This document shows, in pieces, positions 43,647 to 47,878 of a stretch of 47,878 nt of DNA (position 1 is the stretch's first letter; each line of letters opens with the position of its first letter). Made by a program: the position numbers and the translations under genes. Origin of the DNA: Allorhodopirellula solitaria (GTDB lineage: Bacteria > Planctomycetota > Planctomycetia > Pirellulales > Pirellulaceae); NCBI RefSeq assembly GCF_007859855.1, contig NZ_SJPK01000022.1:1-47878 (forward strand). The letters run 5' to 3'. Below the pieces are notes generated by a model that did no database searches, was not told the DNA's origin, and saw only the letters and a list, made by a program, of their open reading frames with translations.

Positions 43647-46238
43647 TTACTTGGGTTTGAGTCCGTTGTGTGTGGCCTGGGCGGTCTGTGGGTCTTCGGG
43701 CCAATGATGCTTGGGATAGCGTCGCCGGAGTTCCTTGCGAATCTCTCCGTATGTGTTCGCCCAAAAACTCTCCAGATCGTCGGTGATCTGTTGAGGGCGG
43801 CGATTCGGACCGAGCAAATGCAACTGGATCGCGACGCGGCCGCCAAGGATACGCGGCGTGCTCTGCCATCCGAAGCACTCCTGGATCCGCGCCTCGAGCC
43901 ATGGCGGGCGGCCCTCGGCGTAACCGACTTTAACACGATTGCCGCTGGGCAACACCAGATGGGTCGGCGCATCGGCCTGCACCCGCTGCCAAAAATCATA
44001 CCCCACCTTTCCGATCAGGTAGTCTTTCCACGGCGCCCCGCGAAGTTCGGCGAATGAGCGCCGACCATGACAGAGATCGCGGCAGACTTCCTCCCAAAGT
44101 CGTTTTCGCTCGGCGATACCCAAAGATTCACTGTCAGGGGCGTGGTCAAGGGTGAGTTCAATGCGGTGCAGTGCAGTCTCCAGGTTGTTCTCATCCCCCG
44201 GCGCAGCCGATGGCATCACTCGTTCAGGAGCCTGCAGAGCGGCCTGCAGGAGCTGGTTTGCAGCCGCGTCGCTCTGCTCGCATGCAACCGGTGTCTCACT
44301 GAGTATCAGGTCTTCGTAACGCCGCACGTCACGGCAAACCACCGCCTCGCGCTCGTAGTCAAAATCCACCTCAGTGACGTGCTCAATCTTTTCAGGGGGC
44401 AGCCAAGAGACATCGATCGCAACGGCGCCGCGGACTCGCGATTGTGTCGAACTGCCGTCGACGTCGTAGCACAGCAAGCAATCTGCCGAGCGATCCAGGT
44501 GGGTGAGCGAAAGCAGGCCGATCACACCGCGGCGGCCGACCATCACGCCGCGGTCGGACGCGTGACCGCGCCGCAGCACAACGCGATCCGGGTACGCAGC
44601 GAGCAAGGCGCGAGCAATGGACTGGGCGGGCGGTGAATCCTCACCGACAGGCAGCGACTCGGCCGCTCCCATCGCGCGTTCGATCTGGCGGCAAACATTG
44701 CGAAAGCTGCGGCGGAGCGATTGCGGGTGCGCCGCGATCCACTGCGCCTTCTCAGGCAAAGACAATTTCTCATATTCCGCTGAATCCGAGTTCAATGGGT
44801 TCGGTTCGCTCAACAAGGCCGAGGCGATGGCGACGTGGGCAGGTGGCAGGTGCGGGCGAGCAGCCAAGACAAAGCGAGCGACGCGCGGGTCCAAAGGAAG
44901 CCTCGCCATCTCACGGCCCAGCGTCGTGATCCGTCCCTGGGAATCGAGAGCACCGAGCATACTCAAGCGATCCTGAGCCGCTCGCAGAGAGTGATCCGGT
45001 GGCGGGGTGAACCAGGCAATCGACTCGTCAGCCCGTTCACCGAGACTGGCCAGCGTCAACACGGTGGCTGCCAAGTCGCCACGCAGGATTTCGGGACGAT
45101 CGTAGGCTTCCCGTGTCCGCTGAGCTGCCGCAGACCACATCCGGTGCGCCACGCCCGGAGCCGTCCGCCCGGCGCGGCCCGCTCGTTGGTCCGCCGACGC
45201 GATCGAAATCGGTTCGGTCTGCAACCGAGTCAGACCCAAGCGTGAATCCAGCACGGGGATCTTTGCTAATCCGGAATCAACTACAGCCGTGACGCCTTCG
45301 ACCGTGACCGACGTCTCGGCAATATTCGTCGACAGAATGATCTTGCGGCCGCGGTCGAAACCTCCGCGAATCGCGACGTCCTGTTGCGACGGTGAAAGTG
45401 ACCCATGCAACGGCAGCACCGAGACATCCGGAGCGAGCGAAACCGAGGTCAGTGCATGGCGAGCGCGGTGAATATCAGCGATCCCCGGCAGAAACACCAA
45501 CACATGCCCCGCAGTCTGTTCCAACGCCCCCACGATCGCCTGCCCCAGTCGCCCATAGTCGACCGACGGCTCCGCCCGTCGCGAGAAATCTCCCCCACCA
45601 ACCGACCGCTCCCCCCGTCGCCTGCCACCCTTACGCCATCGATCATGAAAAACAATCTCCACGGGAAAACTCCGCCCCTCACAGGCCAATGACACGGCAT
45701 CGGCGCCGAGGTAGTCGGCGATCGGTTGCGGATCGAGCGTTGCCGACATCACGATCAAGCGGAGTTCGCCGCGCAACTGGGTCCGCAATCGCTGCGTCAG
45801 CGCCAACGACAAATCGAGATCGATACTGCGTTCATGGAACTCATCGAGAATCACGCAGCCGGCCCGCTCGAGCAGCGGATCGGACTGCATCCGCCTCAGG
45901 AACATGCCGGTCGTCATGAGCAGCACACGGGTGTGTGCCGATTCTTTTCGGTCGTGCCGGACATGGTAGCCAACTGTCTCGCCCACCTGTTGGCCGAGAG
46001 AACGAGCCAAAAACTCGGCGACACTCCGCGCCGCGAGCCGCCGTGGCTGCACGACCCAAATCTGCTGATCCTGCAGAGCGGACAGATCGAGCAACGCCAA
46101 CGGCACCCCCGTCGTCTTGCCTGCCCCCGGAGGTGCTTTCAAAACCACGGGGCACCCCCGCGAAACCACCGCCTGCAATTCAGGCAGCACCTCGTCAATC
46201 GGTAGCGTCGGTCGGGTTAAACGATCATTCACGGGCAC
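43647..46238 (-). CDS. hrpB: ATP-dependent RNA helicase HrpB
   Basis: A DEAH-box/RHA-type helicase. It has Walker [16 protein letters not shown] (about 35-49), motif [17 protein letters not shown], motif [10 protein letters not shown], motif [17 protein letters not shown] and motif [14 protein letters not shown]. The long C-terminal part with [14 protein letters not shown], then [20 protein letters not shown] and [20 protein letters not shown] is diagnostic of HrpB. A Gly/Arg-rich insertion ([20 protein letters not shown], about 210-230) sits between the two helicase lobes and looks like a lineage-specific loop. The length of 863 aa is near normal. HrpB acts on RNA; its precise role in bacteria is uncertain. 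Confidence 0.93.
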   Translation of the reverse strand: MPVNDRLTRPTLPIDEVLPELQAVVSRGCPVVLKAPPGAGKTTGVPLALLDLSALQDQQIWVVQPRRLAARSVAEFLARSLGQQVGETVGYHVRHDRKESAHTRVLLMTTGMFLRRMQSDPLLERAGCVILDEFHERSIDLDLSLALTQRLRTQLRGELRLIVMSATLDPQPIADYLGADAVSLACEGRSFPVEIVFHDRWRKGGRRRGERSVGGGDFSRRAEPSVDYGRLGQAIVGALEQTAGHVLVFLPGIADIHRARHALTSVSLAPDVSVLPLHGSLSPSQQDVAIRGGFDRGRKIILSTNIAETSVTVEGVTAVVDSGLAKIPVLDSRLGLTRLQTEPISIASADQRAGRAGRTAPGVAHRMWSAAAQRTREAYDRPEILRGDLAATVLTLASLGERADESIAWFTPPPDHSLRAAQDRLSMLGALDSQGRITTLGREMARLPLDPRVARFVLAARPHLPPAHVAIASALLSEPNPLNSDSAEYEKLSLPEKAQWIAAHPQSLRRSFRNVCRQIERAMGAAESLPVGEDSPPAQSIARALLAAYPDRVVLRRGHASDRGVMVGRRGVIGLLSLTHLDRSADCLLCYDVDGSSTQSRVRGAVAIDVSWLPPEKIEHVTEVDFDYEREAVVCRDVRRYEDLILSETPVACEQSDAAANQLLQAALQAPERVMPSAAPGDENNLETALHRIELTLDHAPDSESLGIAERKRLWEEVCRDLCHGRRSFAELRGAPWKDYLIGKVGYDFWQRVQADAPTHLVLPSGNRVKVGYAEGRPPWLEARIQECFGWQSTPRILGGRVAIQLHLLGPNRRPQQITDDLESFWANTYGEIRKELRRRYPKHHWPEDPQTAQATHNGLKPK

Positions 46239-46336
46239 CTCAGAGGCATCGGCGGATACACGCAGTCATAGTCGCATCGCGTGATCAATAAGGAGCGAAT
46301 CTGGCGAAAATTATTTTATGGTGGACGGTATTGAGG

Positions 46337-46359
46337 GGACTCGTCGCCTCGTCCACTAC
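46337..46359. repeat. 23-bp motif copy between hrpB and the trypsin-like gene
   Basis: GGACTCGTCGCCTCGTCCAC plus TAC. An imperfect partner (TGGTGGACGGTATTGAGG) lies directly before it at about 46319-46336, so the site may be a decayed hairpin. It lies just past the stop of the trypsin-like gene. Confidence 0.65.
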
Positions 46360-46371
46360 GAGCTTTGCGGG

Positions 46372-47412
46372 TTAAGAATTCTTTGTCACGACGTTGACAC
46401 AATCAAGCGCCGTCGCGTGGAGCTTCTTTCGCAACCACTGCAGACTGATGTCGAACGATTGAGCATACCCGACTCGAAACTCAGGGCGCATGGCAGCAAC
46501 CTGCACCCCGAGCACCAAGCCACCCGCGACAAGCACGCCACCGCTGCTACCGGGACCAAAGGGCGAACGGCGTCGCTCGTCGCTGGGGACGCTCTCGTAT
46601 GCGATGATGTGTTGCAGGCGGCCGAGAGTGGGGATCGCAAGCGTTGGATAGAAGGCATCCCAATACCAGGGCACAGCGATGGCATCACCGACAAAGTCGC
46701 CCGACGTCCCAGTGCTTGCCCAGCGAGCCAGGTCTTCGCCTGTCACCACGGCGAGTGGCGGCAGTCCGATCTCCGGGAGAAAACCGCTCAACCACAATCG
46801 ATCCCACCCCGTCTCGACGATCGCCACGTCGGGGCCGCCCGGAATGCGTCCTCGAGCAGCGACACGGGAACGAATCGCATCGGGGCCATCACCGCAGGCC
46901 GCGACACGCCGCACCGCCGCTCGTGATTGGCTATCGAGATCCCCACGGCCCACGAAGAGATGGGAAACTGTCACCAGCCCCCAACGCCACCTGGGGTCGT
47001 CGGGTTGCCTGGCATCCGGACGTGATGGTGTCGGCCGGACCGTCGTCCACCGCACCACCATCGACGTCGTGGCGCGTCCTTCCTCTGTCGAGATGCTCAC
47101 CCCAGTCGGGAGGATACTCCCCGTTTGCCGAATCTGGGTGGGCAACTCCAACTCACGGTACGTGCTCGTCGAGCGGTCGAGCAGTCGCACCGGTTCCACT
47201 GGCTCGATACGTTTTCCCGGTGGGACACGCTTGCGTTTTCGATTGACATCAAACCGGGCCTGAACCACCGCGTCACCCGAGTCACCTGACTGCAGCGGAG
47301 AGAATCCGACCGAACGGACGTTCTCGGCATCGCGACTGGCAACCCGACGCTGCAGCGTTTGCTGCAGTCGCCGCAGGCAATCGAGCGACAACGACGCAGG
47401 CGGTCGATTCAC
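46372..47412 (-). CDS. trypsin-like serine protease without signal peptide, 346 aa
   Basis: The chymotrypsin fold is suggested by His151 in WGLVTVSHLFVG, Asp195 in GGPDVAIVETG and Ser290 in PGSSGGVLVAGGLVLGVQ (a G-X-S-G-G type block). Residues 1-140 are an N-terminal region rich in Arg and Pro (RKRKRVPPGKRIEPVEPVR) without a known domain and without a hydrophobic signal, so a cytoplasmic enzyme is expected. The start is GTG at 47412, overlapping the TGA of the next gene upstream as GTGA. With the small acidic gene and the truncated gene upstream it forms a tightly overlapping unit. A role in a regulated proteolysis or conflict system is only a guess. Confidence 0.7.
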   Translation of the reverse strand: MNRPPASLSLDCLRRLQQTLQRRVASRDAENVRSVGFSPLQSGDSGDAVVQARFDVNRKRKRVPPGKRIEPVEPVRLLDRSTSTYRELELPTQIRQTGSILPTGVSISTEEGRATTSMVVRWTTVRPTPSRPDARQPDDPRWRWGLVTVSHLFVGRGDLDSQSRAAVRRVAACGDGPDAIRSRVAARGRIPGGPDVAIVETGWDRLWLSGFLPEIGLPPLAVVTGEDLARWASTGTSGDFVGDAIAVPWYWDAFYPTLAIPTLGRLQHIIAYESVPSDERRRSPFGPGSSGGVLVAGGLVLGVQVAAMRPEFRVGYAQSFDISLQWLRKKLHATALDCVNVVTKNS

Positions 47413-47789
47413 AGTTCCTCGTCGCTTTCAATCTCCACCAGGAACGCATCGAGGTTGGGATAACTCTCCACCAGCCACACATCAATGGCGTCTCGAATCG
47501 GCATCGACGGGATCCCCGCCGGGATGACCACACGCACATCCACGCGGTCGTCGCTGGAGGTCACCTCCACGCCCTGCACACTCATCCCGAGGCTGTTCAA
47601 GTGAGCGTGCAAGCGAGTTTCCAATCCAACGGTGTCCACCTGTCCTGACGGCGTGTCGATCTCGTTGGGCGCTGGCGCTGGCGTCGCAGTGGACTCTTTC
47701 TCACTGAGCGCAGCGGCCGAGACCGCTGGCGTGATCGCCATGACATCGAGAGGGTGCGATCCGCTTGGTGCGCTCGACGAGTCCTGCAT
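47409..47789 (-). CDS. small acidic protein of unknown function, 126 aa, coupled to trypsin-like gene
   Basis: The start ATG at 47789 overlaps the upstream TGA as TGATG; a GTG at 47792 is an alternative. Residues 1-50 are Ala/Pro/Ser-rich and probably disordered. Residues about 55-126 form a compact-looking alpha/beta part: LETRLHAHLNSLGMSVQGVE, then DRVDVRVVIPAGIPSMPIRD and VWLVESYPNLDAFLVEIESD. No known motif. Its coupling to both neighbours implies a partner role. Confidence 0.6.
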   Translation of the reverse strand: MQDSSSAPSGSHPLDVMAITPAVSAAALSEKESTATPAPAPNEIDTPSGQVDTVGLETRLHAHLNSLGMSVQGVEVTSSDDRVDVRVVIPAGIPSMPIRDAIDVWLVESYPNLDAFLVEIESDEEL

Positions 47790-47878
47790 CACGCTGTTTC
47801 CAAATTGATAAGGTCGCCGACGGTCGGTTTTGACTGGAGCCAGTTCTCATAGACGGCATCCCACACTCCACTGAGCAG
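47789..47878 (-). CDS. C-terminal end of a gene running off the right edge
   Basis: The minus-strand frame is open from the window edge and reads LLSGVWDAVYENWLQSKPTV, then GDLINLETA and TGA at 47789-47791. Too short to identify. Its TGATG overlap with the next gene makes it the first visible member of the trypsin-like unit. Confidence 0.55.
   Translation of the reverse strand: MLSGVWDAVYENWLQSKPTVGDLINLETA

Noticed and set aside
1-47878. search for CRISPR arrays, tRNA and rRNA genes
   Set aside because: No regularly spaced repeats with unique spacers and no cloverleaf or rRNA-like conserved blocks were recognised by eye; a tRNAscan/Infernal run would be decisive.

Overview
The window looks like chromosome of a marine planctomycete, most likely Rhodopirellula or a close Pirellulaceae relative. 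The signs are secreted sulfatases, a PhoD-type phosphatase with a Tat-like leader, a GH97 glycosidase, a ThuA-like secreted protein, several proteins of planctomycete character, and an ISAzo13-type ('Rhodopirellula transposase') element. No rRNA, tRNA or CRISPR array was recognised. All assignments come from reading the sequence; no database search was run.

Region 1 (1-9400) is accessory DNA. It starts with the tail of an IS630-type transposase, then a lipoprotein gene and a V8-like serine protease gene on the + strand. An ISAzo13-type element with 25-bp inverted ends and an apparent -1 frameshift transposase has inserted next to, and probably inside, a minus-strand coding region. Beyond it are a 305-310-residue protein of unknown function and a subtilisin-like protease without a signal peptide. 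An ISL3-type element with an internal deletion follows, apparently inserted in the tail of another transposase-like gene, then a phage- or plasmid-like gene.

Region 2 (9400-12150) holds little protein coding besides one MFS transporter. It contains G-rich DNA and many small hairpins, including a 250-bp element (copy A) with perfect 15-bp terminal inverted repeats. A second copy (B) lies at 40.8-41.0 kb.

Region 3 (12150-23400) is mainly core metabolism and envelope. A tightly overlapping argB / argD-like / argF cluster is preceded by a methyltransferase and a gamma-carbonic-anhydrase-like gene. The argD-like protein has lost the PLP-binding lysine. Then come a ThuA-like protein, an acyl-CoA synthetase overlapping a TrmH/SpoU RNA methyltransferase, a planctomycete-type secreted protein and a TolC-family outer-membrane protein.

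Region 4 (23480-36730) is polysaccharide and sulfate-ester catabolism. An L-galactose-dehydrogenase-like aldo/keto reductase, a zinc alcohol dehydrogenase and a GH97 glycosidase run in one direction; an AraC regulator diverges from them. Two sulfatases, a PhoD-like phosphatase and a PDZ/DUF6288/HEAT-like protein follow.

Region 5 (36740-47878) has a 126-bp inverted repeat around an IS4-like transposase remnant, a 115-bp MITE whose sibling is at 32.2 kb, YbjN-like and pyroglutamyl peptidase genes, and leuA. Upstream of leuA is a 25-codon Leu-rich leader ORF, followed by a rho-independent terminator and a possible antiterminator pairing: a classic leucine attenuator layout. After repeat copy B come an AhpD-like protein, a DUF255 thioredoxin-domain protein, HrpB helicase, and an overlapping gene set with a trypsin-like protease that runs off the right edge.

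A 23-bp palindromic-arm motif (GTAGTGGACGASGCSACGAGTCC) recurs about nine times in intergenic DNA. It is the arm of the MITE hairpins and it also flanks repeat copy B.
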